This document shows, piece by piece, positions 25,818 through 36,158 of a stretch of DNA of 64,000 nucleotides. Position 1 is the first letter of the stretch. Each line of letters opens with the position of its first letter. The stretch is from Saccharopolyspora_D taberi (GTDB lineage: Bacteria > Actinomycetota > Actinomycetes > Mycobacteriales > Pseudonocardiaceae), in contig NZ_BAAAUX010000010.1 in the NCBI RefSeq assembly GCF_039534165.1, forward strand, positions 1 to 64,000, read 5' to 3'. The position numbers were made by a program, and so were the translations under genes. Under the pieces are notes generated by a model, which saw only the letters and a list, made by a program, of their open reading frames with translations, was not told where the DNA came from and searched no databases.

Positions 25818-25844
25818 TCAGTACTGTAGGACAGTTCTCAGTAC
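25818..25844. promoter_or_regulatory. repeat cluster in divergent acyl-CoA dehydrogenase/tetR promoter
   Basis: TCAGTAC occurs at 25818-25824 and again at 25838-25844, exactly 20 bases apart. Between them ACTGT-AGG-ACAGT (25823-25835) forms a short inverted repeat. The position between divergent starts and the AT content suit a TetR operator. Confidence 0.5.
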
Positions 25845-25905
25845 CGAGGCAGTCCTCTCACCAAACCAGGGAAGGAACGGCCCCGGGGTGTGGCAGGCTC
25901 GACCG

Positions 25906-26541
25906 GTGACCACCTCGGATCGCTCGCGGACCGCCTCCCGCCAGGTCAGCGCGCGCCGGGCGGACCTGCTCGACCGCCTGCGCGACCTGTTCCTGGCCGA
26001 GGGCTTCGCGCACCTGACCCTCGACGACCTCGCGGCCCGGCTGCACTGCTCGAAGTCGACCCTCTACACGCTCGCGGGCAGCAAGGAGCAGCTGGCGGTG
26101 CGCGTGGTGGCGCACTACTTCAAGACCGCGACCGCCGCCATCGAGCGCGAGGTCGGTGCGGTGACCGACGTGCGGACCAGGCTGCGCGTGTACCTTGATG
26201 CCGCAGCAGCGGCGCTGCGGCCGGCATCCCGGGAGTTCATCGAGGACATGGCGGCCAACTCCGCGACCAGGGCGACCTACGAGGCCAACGCCCGCGCGGC
26301 GGCCGACCAGGTCGGCCGCTACATCCGCGAGGGAGTGCGGCTGGGCGTGTTCCGCGAGGTGCACGCCGCGCTCGTCGCCGAGATGGTCGGCCGGACGATC
26401 AACGGCATCCAGCGCGGCGAGATCGCCGAACGCACCGGGCTGTCCGACGCCGAGGCGTTCGCGGCGCTGTCGCAGTTCGTGCTCGGCGGGCTGTCGGCGC
26501 CCGAGCACAACGCGCAGCACAACCCCTCGGAGGAAAAGTGA
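25906..26541 (+). CDS. TetR-family regulator
   Basis: A 211-residue repressor-type protein. The N-terminal helix-turn-helix includes LTLDDLAARLHCSKSTLYTL near 44-63, followed by the SKEQLAVRVVAHYF linker and a helical ligand domain. GTG 25906 is used; GTG 25888 with GAAGGA upstream is an alternative. It probably controls the divergent acyl-CoA dehydrogenase and itself. Its stop overlaps the start of the sugar kinase, so both are co-translated. Confidence 0.85.
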   Translation: MTTSDRSRTASRQVSARRADLLDRLRDLFLAEGFAHLTLDDLAARLHCSKSTLYTLAGSKEQLAVRVVAHYFKTATAAIEREVGAVTDVRTRLRVYLDAAAAALRPASREFIEDMAANSATRATYEANARAAADQVGRYIREGVRLGVFREVHAALVAEMVGRTINGIQRGEIAERTGLSDAEAFAALSQFVLGGLSAPEHNAQHNPSEEK

Positions 26542-27470
26542 TCGTCACCGGCGGAGAGGCCCTCGTCGACCTGGTACCGGACCGGTCCACTGCGGACGGT
26601 GAACTCGGTCCGCTGCACCCGCTGCTGGGTGGTGGCCCCTACAACGTCGCGGTCTCGCTGGGAAGGCTCGGCGTCCCGGTGGGCTTCTTCGCCCGGATGT
26701 CCACCGACCAGTTCGGCGACAAGCTCTACGAGCGGCTGGTGGCATCCAATGTGGACACCTCGCTCGTGCAGCGGTCCGACCACCCGACCACGCTCGCTGT
26801 CGTCGGCCTGGCCGAGGACGGCTCGGCCCGCTACAGCTTCCACACCGAGGGCACCGCGGTCCGCTTCGTCGAGGACCGCGGCCCGCTGCCGGACGAGGTG
26901 ACCGCGGTCGCCTTCGGCACCCTCGGCATGGTCCTCGAACCGGGCGCCACCGTCTACGAGACCGTGCTCCGGCGGGAGGCCGGACGCGGCCGGTTCGTCG
27001 CGCTGGACCCCAACATCCGCGCCGACCTGATCGAGGACCCGGCCGCCTACCGCGAGCGCTTCGAGAGCTGGCTGCCCTCGGTCGACCTGCTCAAGCTGTC
27101 CGAGGAGGACGCCGAGTGGCTTGCGGGCGGCGTCGATCTCGACGTGGCGCTGGAGCGCTGGCGCAAGGCAGGTCCGGCGGCGGTGGCGCTGACCCGCGGT
27201 TCCGCCGGGCTGACCGCCCTGACCGGCGGCGGCGAGCGGGTCGACGTCCCGGTGGTCCGGACCGAGGTCGCCGACACCATCGGCGCCGGCGACACCGTGC
27301 AGGCGGCGCTGCTGGCCTGGCTGCACCGCCACGACGCGCTGCGCGCGGACGCGGTGCGCGCCCTGGGAACCGCCGAGTGGGCGCAGGCGCTCGAGTTCGC
27401 CGCCCGGGCAGCGGCGATCACGGTCTCCCGGCCCGGTGCGGAGCCCCCGTTCGCCTCGGAACTGGACTGA
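26538..27470 (+). CDS. PfkB-family carbohydrate kinase (fructokinase-like)
   Basis: A 310-residue ribokinase-type enzyme. It opens with GGEALVDLVP and LGGGPYNVAVSLGRLG, the sugar site of the family, and ends with ADTIGAGDTVQAALL carrying the catalytic aspartate and anion hole. Fructose is the likely substrate by similarity, not proven. GTG 26538 overlaps the TetR stop, with GGAGG upstream. Confidence 0.88.
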   Translation: MIVTGGEALVDLVPDRSTADGELGPLHPLLGGGPYNVAVSLGRLGVPVGFFARMSTDQFGDKLYERLVASNVDTSLVQRSDHPTTLAVVGLAEDGSARYSFHTEGTAVRFVEDRGPLPDEVTAVAFGTLGMVLEPGATVYETVLRREAGRGRFVALDPNIRADLIEDPAAYRERFESWLPSVDLLKLSEEDAEWLAGGVDLDVALERWRKAGPAAVALTRGSAGLTALTGGGERVDVPVVRTEVADTIGAGDTVQAALLAWLHRHDALRADAVRALGTAEWAQALEFAARAAAITVSRPGAEPPFASELD

Positions 27471-27501
27471 ACGCCGGACAACACTTTCGGGCGTACGCGG
27501 T

Positions 27502-27529
27502 GTTCGACGCCACCCTTGTGGCGTCGAAC
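27502..27529 (+). terminator. hairpin after the sugar kinase gene
   Basis: GTTCGACGCCAC (27502-27513) pairs perfectly with GTGGCGTCGAAC (27518-27529) around CCTT. It lies 31 bases after the kinase stop. No T-run follows, so it could instead be an operator in the gltA leader. Confidence 0.6.
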
Positions 27530-27878
27530 GCACTGGTTCGAACGCATCAACCGCCGTTGGCGCGTTCGGCCGTGCGGACTGGTCACAGTGGTGGTCTGAA
27601 CCGGTTTCGGAGTGTGGAGAACCGGGCATGCCGGAGCTGCGACAGCGATGTGATCGTGGTCCCACCTGCCCAAAAGGGCAAACCCGATTGCTGCGCGACG
27701 GCCCCACTGCGGTCTAGCGTGACTACCGACAGGACCCCAACGGGGTGGTGCTGCGGCGGTTCGGACACCCCGGCCGGCGCATGCGCGCGATCGACAACGC
27801 AGCCCGGACAGCACGGCCGCCCGGGGACGTGGGTCGTCGGCGTCAGTGCTGCCCCCGACGAGCGCGAGAGGTTCCCGA
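27530..27878 (+). promoter_or_regulatory. gltA upstream region with a CRP/GlxR-like site
   Basis: No gene is seen in the roughly 350 bases before gltA. TGTGA-TCGTGG-TCCCA at 27649-27664 differs by one base from the CRP/GlxR consensus TGTGA-N6-TCACA. GlxR controls gltA in Corynebacterium, so a cAMP-receptor link is plausible. The site is a motif match only. Confidence 0.35.
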
Positions 27879-29183
<1,305 letters not shown>

Positions 29184-29270
29184 GCAAGACCCCGGCTCGG
29201 GGAGGTGCACTGAATCCTTCTCGAAACCGGTTGCGTTCGGGTGCCCGGTGATCGCCAGGCACCCATATGA

Positions 29271-29312
29271 CGGCCCCGGTACCCGGTCCTCGAAGACCGG
29301 ATTCCGGGGCCG
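29271..29312 (+). terminator. nested hairpin terminator after gltA
   Basis: CGGCCCCGG (29271-29279) pairs with CCGGGGCCG (29304-29312), and inside it CCGGTC pairs with GACCGG around CTCGAA. The structure stands 88 bases past the gltA stop. Confidence 0.75.
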
Positions 29313-29320
29313 GTTCGCGT

Positions 29321-29531
29321 TCAGGCCCCGTTGAGCGGAATCCGTCGCGCGAGCACCTTCCGATGGGAGATCCGCCAGCCCCGGTCGGTGCGGATGATCG
29401 TGGTGGCCGACCGGGTTGAGCTCGCCCAGCGCGAGCGCGGCGTCCCGGATCGCGGCCAGTCCCTCTAGCGATCCGTGCCCGAGGTCGGAGACGTCGTAGG
29501 TGATGTCGGCGGTGAAGGAGCTGTTCGCCGA
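29321..29531 (-). pseudogene. remnant of an NTF2/SnoaL-like gene
   Basis: Two pieces of a nuclear-transport-factor-2-like protein can be read in different minus frames. The upstream piece contains SFTADITYDVSDLGHGSLEG and ends near NPVGHH. The second gives TIIRTDRGWRISHRKVLAR and a stop at 29321. The normal middle of about 50 residues is missing and the frame changes at the junction near 29405. The N-terminus is also absent: similarity stops where the tetR remnant on the other strand begins. The gene is broken twice and should be inactive. Confidence 0.65.
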
Positions 29532-30031
29532 GCGCGGCCCCGAAGTCGCGATGGACGAGGTGGCGCGTCGGGGCGGGCGTCGGCAACGCCACGCTGTACC
29601 GGAACTTCCCAACTCGCGGTGACCTCCTCGTCGCGGCCTACGCCGACGAGGAGGCCGCGCTCTGCGAGTGGGACACCGCGCTGCTCGACGAGCCCTCGGT
29701 CGCTGAGGCGCTGTTCGAATGGCTGGACGACTTCGTCGACCACGTCGCGGGCAAGCGAGCCCTGGCGCTGGCGGTGACCGAGGGACCGGACCGCCGTCGC
29801 ACCGAACTGTTCGACCGCTGGCACGAGTCGATGAGATCGACCGCGGAACACCTGCTGGTCAGGGCCAGGCAAGCCGGTGCGGTCCGGTCCGACCTGGAAG
29901 TGCATGACCTGCTCGCGCTCACCAGCGCGGCGGCCGTGGCCGCCTCCGGGGAGGAGCACGCCCGGAAGCTTCTGCGGATTCTGCGCAGCGGTTTCGAGCC
30001 GGCTACGCCTTCAGCGCCTCGGCGAGCCTGA
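29500..30031 (+). pseudogene. frameshifted, 5-prime-truncated tetR gene
   Basis: The plus strand reads AVKELFAERGPEVAMDEVAR from about 29509, then an extra G at 29572 shifts the frame, after which AGVGNATLYRNFPTRGDLL and a normal TetR C-terminal domain follow to a stop at 30031. Removing that G restores one continuous TetR protein. An ATG at 29503 could start it, but the usual first helix is missing. The end overlaps the ABC permease gene on the minus strand by 29 bases. A sequencing error cannot be excluded for the single base. Confidence 0.65.
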
Positions 30032-31172
30032 CCCGAGCGCCGGTCCGCAGCACGGCGTTGCCGTAGATCCGCCCCCCGACCCGCAGCAGCACCCCGATCG
30101 CCGCGAGCGTGACCGCAAGAGCGACCGCGATCTCCCACGCCGCGGCCACGCCGAGCGCGGTCCGCATCGGCATCAGCACCGGCGAGAAGCCCGGGACCAG
30201 CGACATCACCGCGGCGGCCGAGCTGTCCGGATCGCCCGGCAGCACCGTCACCGCCAGCACGAACGGCACCACCAGCAGCATGATCACCGGCGTCAGCACG
30301 CCCTGCAGGTCCTCCTGCCGGGAGACCAGCGAAGCCGCCGCCGCGAGCACTGTCGCGTAGCTGAAGTACCCGAGCACGAACCACGCGACCGTCCAGCACA
30401 GCGTCCCGACCAGCGATCCGGTCGGCACGCTCAGGGCCCCGGCCGCCCCGGCGGCGGCCAGCCCGACCCCGGTGATGATCGCGAACTGCAGCAGCCCGGT
30501 CAGCCCGATCCCCAGGACCTTGCCGGTCAGCAGCTGCGCCGGGCGGATCGTCGACAGCAGCAGCTCGACCACCCGGCTGGACTTCTCCTCGACCACGCCC
30601 TGCGCCACCTGCTGCCCGGTGAAGATCAGGAACATGTACAGCAGGATCCCCGCGGCCATCGCCAGCGCGAGCCGCTGGCCGAGCTGCGGGTCGGCCGGCG
30701 CGAGCCCGGTGACCAGCACGTGCGCGCTGTCGACGGCGGCGTGCACGGTCGCCGGGTCCTGCCCGGACTCGGCCAGGTGGGCGTCCAGCGCCTGCCGCTG
30801 CACGACGCTGTCCAGCGCGCCCTTGAGCTCGGGGTCGGCCCGCTCCTCGACGATCAGCCGCAGCGAGTCCGGCGCCCCGACCACCAGCGCGTCCAGCTCG
30901 CCGTCGCGCACCAGGGCTTCGCCCTCGGCCTGACCGGCGATCTCGCGCGGCTCGACGTCCTGGCCGCGCTCGCCCGCGATCGTCCGCAGCTGCGGCGCGA
31001 CGGCGGTGGCCTGCCCGACGAACCCGACCCTGGTGCCGGAGCCCCCGACGAACAGCATCGCCGCGACGTAGAGCGCCAGCACCACGATGATCGCGAGCGT
31101 GCCGAGGACGAAGGACCGGGTCCGGACGCGGGTCGCGATCTCCCGTCGCGCCACCAGCCACACCGCGCTCAT
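30003..31172 (-). CDS. ABC transporter permease (NatB-like)
   Basis: A 389-residue membrane protein. One helix lies near residues 23-42, a large outside loop follows, then five or six helices in the C-terminal half, the layout of ABC-2 permeases such as NatB. The motif VVEEKSSRVVELLLSTIRP, near 205-223, is a hallmark of this group. ATG 31172 begins a basic stretch typical of the family. It follows the ATPase after 31 bases and forms the export partner; sodium or a drug are possible substrates. Confidence 0.83.
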   Translation of the reverse strand: MSAVWLVARREIATRVRTRSFVLGTLAIIVVLALYVAAMLFVGGSGTRVGFVGQATAVAPQLRTIAGERGQDVEPREIAGQAEGEALVRDGELDALVVGAPDSLRLIVEERADPELKGALDSVVQRQALDAHLAESGQDPATVHAAVDSAHVLVTGLAPADPQLGQRLALAMAAGILLYMFLIFTGQQVAQGVVEEKSSRVVELLLSTIRPAQLLTGKVLGIGLTGLLQFAIITGVGLAAAGAAGALSVPTGSLVGTLCWTVAWFVLGYFSYATVLAAAASLVSRQEDLQGVLTPVIMLLVVPFVLAVTVLPGDPDSSAAAVMSLVPGFSPVLMPMRTALGVAAAWEIAVALAVTLAAIGVLLRVGGRIYGNAVLRTGARVRLAEALKA

Positions 31173-31203
31173 CGAATCCTCTTCCACGTCCTGCCGAAAA
31201 CGC

Positions 31204-32094
31204 TCATCGGCTCCCCACCACGTCGCGGAACAGCTCGGCCAGTTCCGGCTGCTGCCGCCGGAACTCCCGCACCGCGCCGGTCGCCAGCGCCGCACGAAGC
31301 ACGTCCTGGTCGTCGGTGCCGTCGAGCAGTTCCAACGTCGTGCGCCCGGGTTCGGCGGTCAGCACCCGGACCCCGGGAAGGCCGTCGGCCCAGCCCGGGT
31401 CGGCGTCCGGGGCGCCCACGACCAGCCGGACCGGCCCTCCCGCGCGCAGCTCGGAGACCGCCCCGCACGCCACCATCCGTCCACTTCGGACGATCCCGAC
31501 CCGGTCGCAGAGCCGCTGCACCAGGTCCAGCTGGTGGCTGGAGAACACCACCGGCACCCCGGCCGCGCACCGCTCCCGCAGGACCTCGCTCATCACGTCG
31601 ACGGCGACCGGGTCGAGCCCGGAGAACGGCTCGTCCAGCACCAGCACCTCGGGCTCGTGGACCAGCGCGGCGGCGAGCTGCACGCGCTGCTGGTTGCCGA
31701 GGCTGAGCTTCTGCACTTCTTCGTCCCGGCGCGCGGTCAGCCCGAGCCGCTCGATCCACTCAGCGGCCGACCGCGCCGCGCGCTTCCGGGACAGCCCGTG
31801 CAGCTCGCCGAGGTACGCGAGCTGGTCGGCGACCTTCATCTTCGGGTAGAGGCCCCGTTCCTCCGGCATGTACCCGATCCGCCGCCGCGTCCGCAGGTCC
31901 AGCGGGGCGCCGTTCCAGCGCACCTCGCCGGAGTCGGCGGCCAGCACGCCGAGCGCGATGCGCATCGTCGTGGTCTTGCCCGCCCCGTTGGACCCGACGA
32001 AGCCGAACATCTCGCCCGCCCGCACCGAGAACGTCATGTCCGCAAGCGCCACGACCTCGCCGTAGCGCTTGCAGACCCCGTCGACCTCCAGCAA
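31204..32094 (-). CDS. ABC transporter ATP-binding protein (NatA-like)
   Basis: A 296-residue ABC ATPase. Walker A is GSNGAGKT near 37-44, the signature is LSLGNQQRVQLA (a variant of LSGGQ), and Walker B reads VLVLDEPFSGLD. A C-terminal extension of about 80 residues is usual for drug or sodium exporters of the NatA type. TTG 32094 is chosen because GGGGAG lies upstream and homologous sequence begins there; the longer frame to 32901 is antisense noise in glpD. It begins 17 bases after glpD. Confidence 0.83.
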   Translation of the reverse strand: MLEVDGVCKRYGEVVALADMTFSVRAGEMFGFVGSNGAGKTTTMRIALGVLAADSGEVRWNGAPLDLRTRRRIGYMPEERGLYPKMKVADQLAYLGELHGLSRKRAARSAAEWIERLGLTARRDEEVQKLSLGNQQRVQLAAALVHEPEVLVLDEPFSGLDPVAVDVMSEVLRERCAAGVPVVFSSHQLDLVQRLCDRVGIVRSGRMVACGAVSELRAGGPVRLVVGAPDADPGWADGLPGVRVLTAEPGRTTLELLDGTDDQDVLRAALATGAVREFRRQQPELAELFRDVVGSR

Positions 32095-32111
32095 CGCAGC
32101 TCCCCAGTTCT

Positions 32112-33632
32112 TCAGGCCCAGACGCCTTCCAGCGCGCGGTCGACGACTTCGGCGACGGCCGGGAGCGCGGCCTCCCGCGCCCGCGGGTCGAGCCCGAGCC
32201 GGCTGCGCCGGTCGAGCACGTCGTCGACGTCGAGCGCGCCCTCGTGCCGCACCGCCCACAGCACCTCGGCGGCGGTCAGCCCCGGTGCGACCGGATCGGC
32301 GAGGTCGGGGTCGAGTTCCGACAGGGCCGCGACCCGCACCGCCTCGGTACCGTACTTGCCGACCAGCCGCGCCGTGGCCTCGATGTCGGACAACTGATCC
32401 CGCCTGGCCGCGCCGACCAGTGCGACGGCGCTGGTCCGGGACGGTCCGGCGGGCATCCCGGACGCCTCGATGGCCGAGTCGACGGCGTCCGCGGCGGCCC
32501 TGCGGTAGGTCGTGAGGCCGGAACCGATCACCGTCACGACCCCTTCCGGCGAGGTCTGCACCGCGGGCCGCCGGAACGTCCGGCGCTTCTCCGGAATCGC
32601 CCGCAGCCCGGCGAACGACCCCAGCACGTGCTCGCGCCGCAGCGGTTCGCCCAGTACCTCGTTCGCCGAAGCCAGCAGGGTGTCCACATCGGACTCCCGC
32701 GTGGAGGTCGAGTCGGGCACCAGCGGCAGCACTTCCTCCTCGGTCGACCCCAGGTACGCGCGCCCGTCCGGCTGGGGCAGCAACATCAGCGGCGGCGCGA
32801 AAACCGCCGTCCCCGCCAGCCCCGCCGCATCGGCGTCGATCACCAGGTGCACACCCCGCGCCGCCCGCAGCCGAACCTCCGGCGCGAGCCGCCCGGCCCA
32901 AACCCCGGTCGCGTTGACCACCGAGCGAGCCCTGATCCGCAGCGGTGAACCGGAACGCTCGTCCACGGCGTCCACGCCGTCCCGGTCCAGCGACTCGGCC
33001 CGGACCCGGGTCAGGATCCGGGCCCCGAAACCCGCCGCGGTGCGGGCGAGCGCGACCACCAGCCGGGCGTCGTCGATCAGCTGCCCGTCGAAGCTCAGCA
33101 GCCCGCCCCGCAACCCGGCGCTGCGAAGCCCGGGCACCAGCGCCAGCGCCTCGGCTGCCGGAATTCGTCGTGGCGCGGGCAAAGCCGAGGACGGAGTCCG
33201 CGCCGCGCGGCGCAGCGCGTCGCCCGCGCGGAGGGCGGTGGACAGCAGCAGCTCGTTGCCACGGGACACCGAGTCGTGCAGCGGCACGAGCCGCGGCAGC
33301 GTGCGGACCAGGTGCGGCGCGGTGCGGGTCATCAGCACGCCGCGCTCGACGGCCTGCTCGCGCGCCGGGCCCAGATCGCCGGTGGTCAGGTCGGTCTGGA
33401 TCAGCTTGCTCGACCAGCGGGAGGTGCCGCAGGCGAGGTCTTCGGCCTCCACCAGCGCCACCGCCAGCCCGCGGGCGGCGGCGTCGAGCGCGACCCCGGC
33501 ACCGATCACCCCGCCGCCGACGACCAGCAGGTCCACTTCGGACTCGGCGACCGCGGACAGGTCGTCCGCGCGGCGGGAGGCGTTGAGCGAGGTGGCGCGC
33601 AACGATCCGGCGGGCAGCGGTGTGGTGATCAA
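32112..33632 (-). CDS. glpD: glycerol-3-phosphate dehydrogenase
   Basis: A 506-residue FAD enzyme oxidising glycerol-3-phosphate to dihydroxyacetone phosphate at the membrane. The dinucleotide site is LLVVGGGVIGAGVALDAAARG (near 35-55, shown in part by VGGGVIGAG), followed by SRWSSKLIQTDLTTGDLG. The C-terminal domain is the GlpD helical cap. It starts at TTG 33632 with AGGAGGG upstream, 16 bases after the tetR stop. The trio glpD-tetR-divergent flavin oxidase matches Rv2249c-Rv2251 of M. tuberculosis. Confidence 0.9.
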   Translation of the reverse strand: MITTPLPAGSLRATSLNASRRADDLSAVAESEVDLLVVGGGVIGAGVALDAAARGLAVALVEAEDLACGTSRWSSKLIQTDLTTGDLGPAREQAVERGVLMTRTAPHLVRTLPRLVPLHDSVSRGNELLLSTALRAGDALRRAARTPSSALPAPRRIPAAEALALVPGLRSAGLRGGLLSFDGQLIDDARLVVALARTAAGFGARILTRVRAESLDRDGVDAVDERSGSPLRIRARSVVNATGVWAGRLAPEVRLRAARGVHLVIDADAAGLAGTAVFAPPLMLLPQPDGRAYLGSTEEEVLPLVPDSTSTRESDVDTLLASANEVLGEPLRREHVLGSFAGLRAIPEKRRTFRRPAVQTSPEGVVTVIGSGLTTYRRAAADAVDSAIEASGMPAGPSRTSAVALVGAARRDQLSDIEATARLVGKYGTEAVRVAALSELDPDLADPVAPGLTAAEVLWAVRHEGALDVDDVLDRRSRLGLDPRAREAALPAVAEVVDRALEGVWA

Positions 33633-33648
33633 GGGCCCTCCTGACTGC

Positions 33649-34278
33649 TCACGACGGTTCCTCCGGGCGCAGCGCGGCGTCGAGCAGGTGCGCCAGCTCG
33701 TCGGCGAGCGCCTTCGGGTCGACCCCGCTCGCGGCCGGGCCGGTGGACACGACGAACGACTGCACGGTCATCAGCAGCGCCCGGCTCTGCACGGCGGGAT
33801 CGGCGCGGCGGATGGAACCGTCGAGGTGGCCCTGCACGAGGTAGTCGCGCAGGAAGTTCTCGGCGGCGAGCTGGGTGCTGCCAAGCTGTTCAACGAGGTA
33901 GGGCAGCAGCAGGTCCGCGTCGGTCTCCAGCACCCGCCGCAGCAGCGGCGCCGACTGGAGCAGCCGCACGCAGTGCAGCACGGCCGACACCAGCCGCTGA
34001 CGCGCGTGCCCGCTGCCCTCGGCCGCGCGCGCGGCGCGCAGGACCTCGCCGAACTCGGCGGTCATCAGGGCGGTGACCAGGGTGCCGACGTCGGGGAACC
34101 GGCGGTAGAGCGTCATGCGGCTGACCCGCGCGCGCCGGGCGATCTCGGTGAGCGTACTGCGGCGCACCCCGCGGTCCAGCACGCATTCGCGGGCGGCGGT
34201 CAGCAGTTCGGCGTCCCGGATCCGGACCGCCGGTGTTGATCCATGACTTGGTGTTGACCTGTGACGCTCAGCCACCAT
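33649..34278 (-). CDS. TetR-family regulator of glpD/flavin oxidase
   Basis: A 209-residue TetR protein. The helix-turn-helix lies in STLTEIARRARVSRMTLYRR near 40-59, then FPDVGTLVTALM. The C-terminal ligand domain is leucine-rich. ATG 34278 faces the flavin oxidase GTG 34295 with only 16 bases between the two start codons, so it must act on overlapping promoters. It heads the minus operon tetR-glpD-natA-natB. Confidence 0.85.
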   Translation of the reverse strand: MVAERHRSTPSHGSTPAVRIRDAELLTAARECVLDRGVRRSTLTEIARRARVSRMTLYRRFPDVGTLVTALMTAEFGEVLRAARAAEGSGHARQRLVSAVLHCVRLLQSAPLLRRVLETDADLLLPYLVEQLGSTQLAAENFLRDYLVQGHLDGSIRRADPAVQSRALLMTVQSFVVSTGPAASGVDPKALADELAHLLDAALRPEEPS

Positions 34279-34294
34279 ATGTAACACTGTACTG

Positions 34295-35944
34295 GTGAGC
34301 GAGTTGATCGACCACACGTTGCGAGCAGGTTGGACCCCGTCGGGTGCCGCCGCCGCGCCCCTGTCGACGCGGGCGCTGCGCTGGCTGCGGGATCGCATCG
34401 GGACGCCGGAGGAAACGACTCCGGCGGTTCCCGCGTCGCTGCTCGACGTCCCGGAGAGCGCGCTGGCCGAGCAGGCCCGCGCGGACCTGGCGGGAGCGGT
34501 CGGCGATCAGCACGTGCTCACCGCGGTCGCCGCGCGGCTCGGCCGAGCGGGCGGGCTGTCCTACAGCGACCTGATCCGCCGCCGCGACGGCGGTGACTTC
34601 GCGGTCCCGGACGCGGTCGTGCTCCCGGCCGACGCCGACGAGGTGCAGCGGGTCGTCGACCTGTGCGTCCAGCACGACCTCGCCGTGGTCCCGTTCGGCG
34701 GCGGAACCTCGGTGGTCGGCGGTGTCAGCGCCCTGCGCGGGGACAAGAGCGCGGTGATCGCGCTCGACCTGACCAGGCTCAACCGGATGCTCTCGGTCGA
34801 CCCGGTGTCGCGGATCGCGGTGCTGGAAGCCGGGGTCCGCGCGCCGGAAGCGGAAGCGCTGCTGGCCGGGCACGGCCTGACCCTCGGCCACTTCCCGCAG
34901 TCCTACGAGCGCGCGACCATCGGCGGTTTCGCCGCGACCCGCTCGGCCGGGCAGGCGTCGTCCGGCTACGGCCGCTTCGAGAGCATGGTCGACGGCGTGA
35001 GGCTGGCGACCCCGGTCGGTGACTGGAAGCTCGGCGTCGCGCCGGCCTCGGCGGCCGGGCCGGATCTGCGGCAGCTGGCGGTCGGCAGCGAGGGCGCGCT
35101 CGGCGTGATCACCGAGGTCGCGCTGCGGGTCCGGCCCGCGCCGACGGCGCACCGCTACGAGGCGTGGGTGCTCGACGGCTGGCAGGCGGGCGCGGAGGCG
35201 GTGCGAGCCCTGGCGCAGCACCGCGCGCTCGCGGATGTCACGCGGCTGTCCGATGTGGACGAGACCGAGGTGCAGTTCGAGCTGTCCGGCGCCCTCAAGG
35301 CGAGGGCGTTGCAGACCTTCCTGCGGGGCAAGGGAATCATCGAGCCCTGCCTGCTGATCCTCGGTTGGGAGGCGCAGTCGTCGGGCGAGCTGAAGCGCCG
35401 CCGCGCGGCGACGCTCCGAGGGCTGGACGGGGTCCGCGCGGTGCGGCTGGGCCGCAAGGTCGGCGAGTCCTGGCGGACGCACCGATTTGCTGGACCGCGT
35501 CAGCGCGACACCCTGCTGGACCTGGGAATCTGCGTGGAGACGCTGGAAACGGCCGCGCACTGGTCGAAGCTGGGCGACCTGCGCACGGCGGTCCGCTCGG
35601 CGGTGGTCCGCGCGATCGGCGCGGACCGCAAGGCGCCGATCGTGATGTGCCACATCTCGCACGCCTACGAAACCGGGGCCTCGCTGTACTTCACCGTGCT
35701 GGCCTCCCGGGATCCGGAGGACCCGCTCGGGCAGTGGCAGCGCGCGAAGGCCGCCGCGAGCGAGGCGATCGCCGAGCACGGCACGATCACCCACCACCAC
35801 GCCGTCGGTACCGACCACCTGCCGTGGCTGACCGGGGAGATCGGCGCCATCGGCATCAGTGTTCTCGCGGCGGCGAAGCGCGCGGTGGACCCGACCGGGA
35901 TTCTCAATCCCGGCAAGCTGATTCCCGACGCCCGGCAGGGCTGA
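34295..35944 (+). CDS. FAD-linked oxidase, alkyl-DHAP synthase-like
   Basis: A 549-residue flavoprotein of the vanillyl-alcohol-oxidase fold. The FAD domain has VVPFGGGTSVVGG (near 131-143) and the block ERATIGGFAATRSAGQASSG. The cap and C-terminus (GTITHHHAVGTDHLPWL, then NPGKLIPDARQG) match alkyldihydroxyacetonephosphate synthases and the mycobacterial protein Rv2251. DHAP made by the divergent GlpD would link both to ether or glycerolipid metabolism; substrate is inferred. Start is GTG 34295. Confidence 0.87.
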   Translation: MSELIDHTLRAGWTPSGAAAAPLSTRALRWLRDRIGTPEETTPAVPASLLDVPESALAEQARADLAGAVGDQHVLTAVAARLGRAGGLSYSDLIRRRDGGDFAVPDAVVLPADADEVQRVVDLCVQHDLAVVPFGGGTSVVGGVSALRGDKSAVIALDLTRLNRMLSVDPVSRIAVLEAGVRAPEAEALLAGHGLTLGHFPQSYERATIGGFAATRSAGQASSGYGRFESMVDGVRLATPVGDWKLGVAPASAAGPDLRQLAVGSEGALGVITEVALRVRPAPTAHRYEAWVLDGWQAGAEAVRALAQHRALADVTRLSDVDETEVQFELSGALKARALQTFLRGKGIIEPCLLILGWEAQSSGELKRRRAATLRGLDGVRAVRLGRKVGESWRTHRFAGPRQRDTLLDLGICVETLETAAHWSKLGDLRTAVRSAVVRAIGADRKAPIVMCHISHAYETGASLYFTVLASRDPEDPLGQWQRAKAAASEAIAEHGTITHHHAVGTDHLPWLTGEIGAIGISVLAAAKRAVDPTGILNPGKLIPDARQG

Positions 35945-35966
35945 CCCCGCCGGGCGCCGGGGGTGG

Positions 35967-36158
35967 TCAGCGGTCGTAGTTGCCGTTCTTGAGGGCGGTC
36001 AGGAAGTTCTGCCACTGCCGTCCGGTCGTGGTGAAGTACCCGGCCGCGCGGTTCTTGGTGTCGCGCACAGCCGCACCGCCACCGAGACGTCCGACTTCCA
36101 CGCAGTCGGTGTGCTGGTGGCTGCGGCTGGACTTCCGCCAACCCTTGGGGGGAGTCAT
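35967..36158 (-). CDS. DUF397 protein
   Basis: A 63-residue protein of the actinobacterial DUF397 family, with KGWRKSSRSHQHTDCVEVG and the central AVRDTKN block. Such proteins usually pair with an XRE/DUF5753 regulator and act in developmental control. Its ATG overlaps the regulator's stop by four bases, so the two are coupled. Confidence 0.92.
   Translation of the reverse strand: MTPPKGWRKSSRSHQHTDCVEVGRLGGGAAVRDTKNRAAGYFTTTGRQWQNFLTALKNGNYDR

Noticed and set aside
27500..27560. tRNA-like segment with GTTCGA
   Set aside because: No acceptor, D-arm or anticodon arm could be folded; the paired bases form a simple hairpin.
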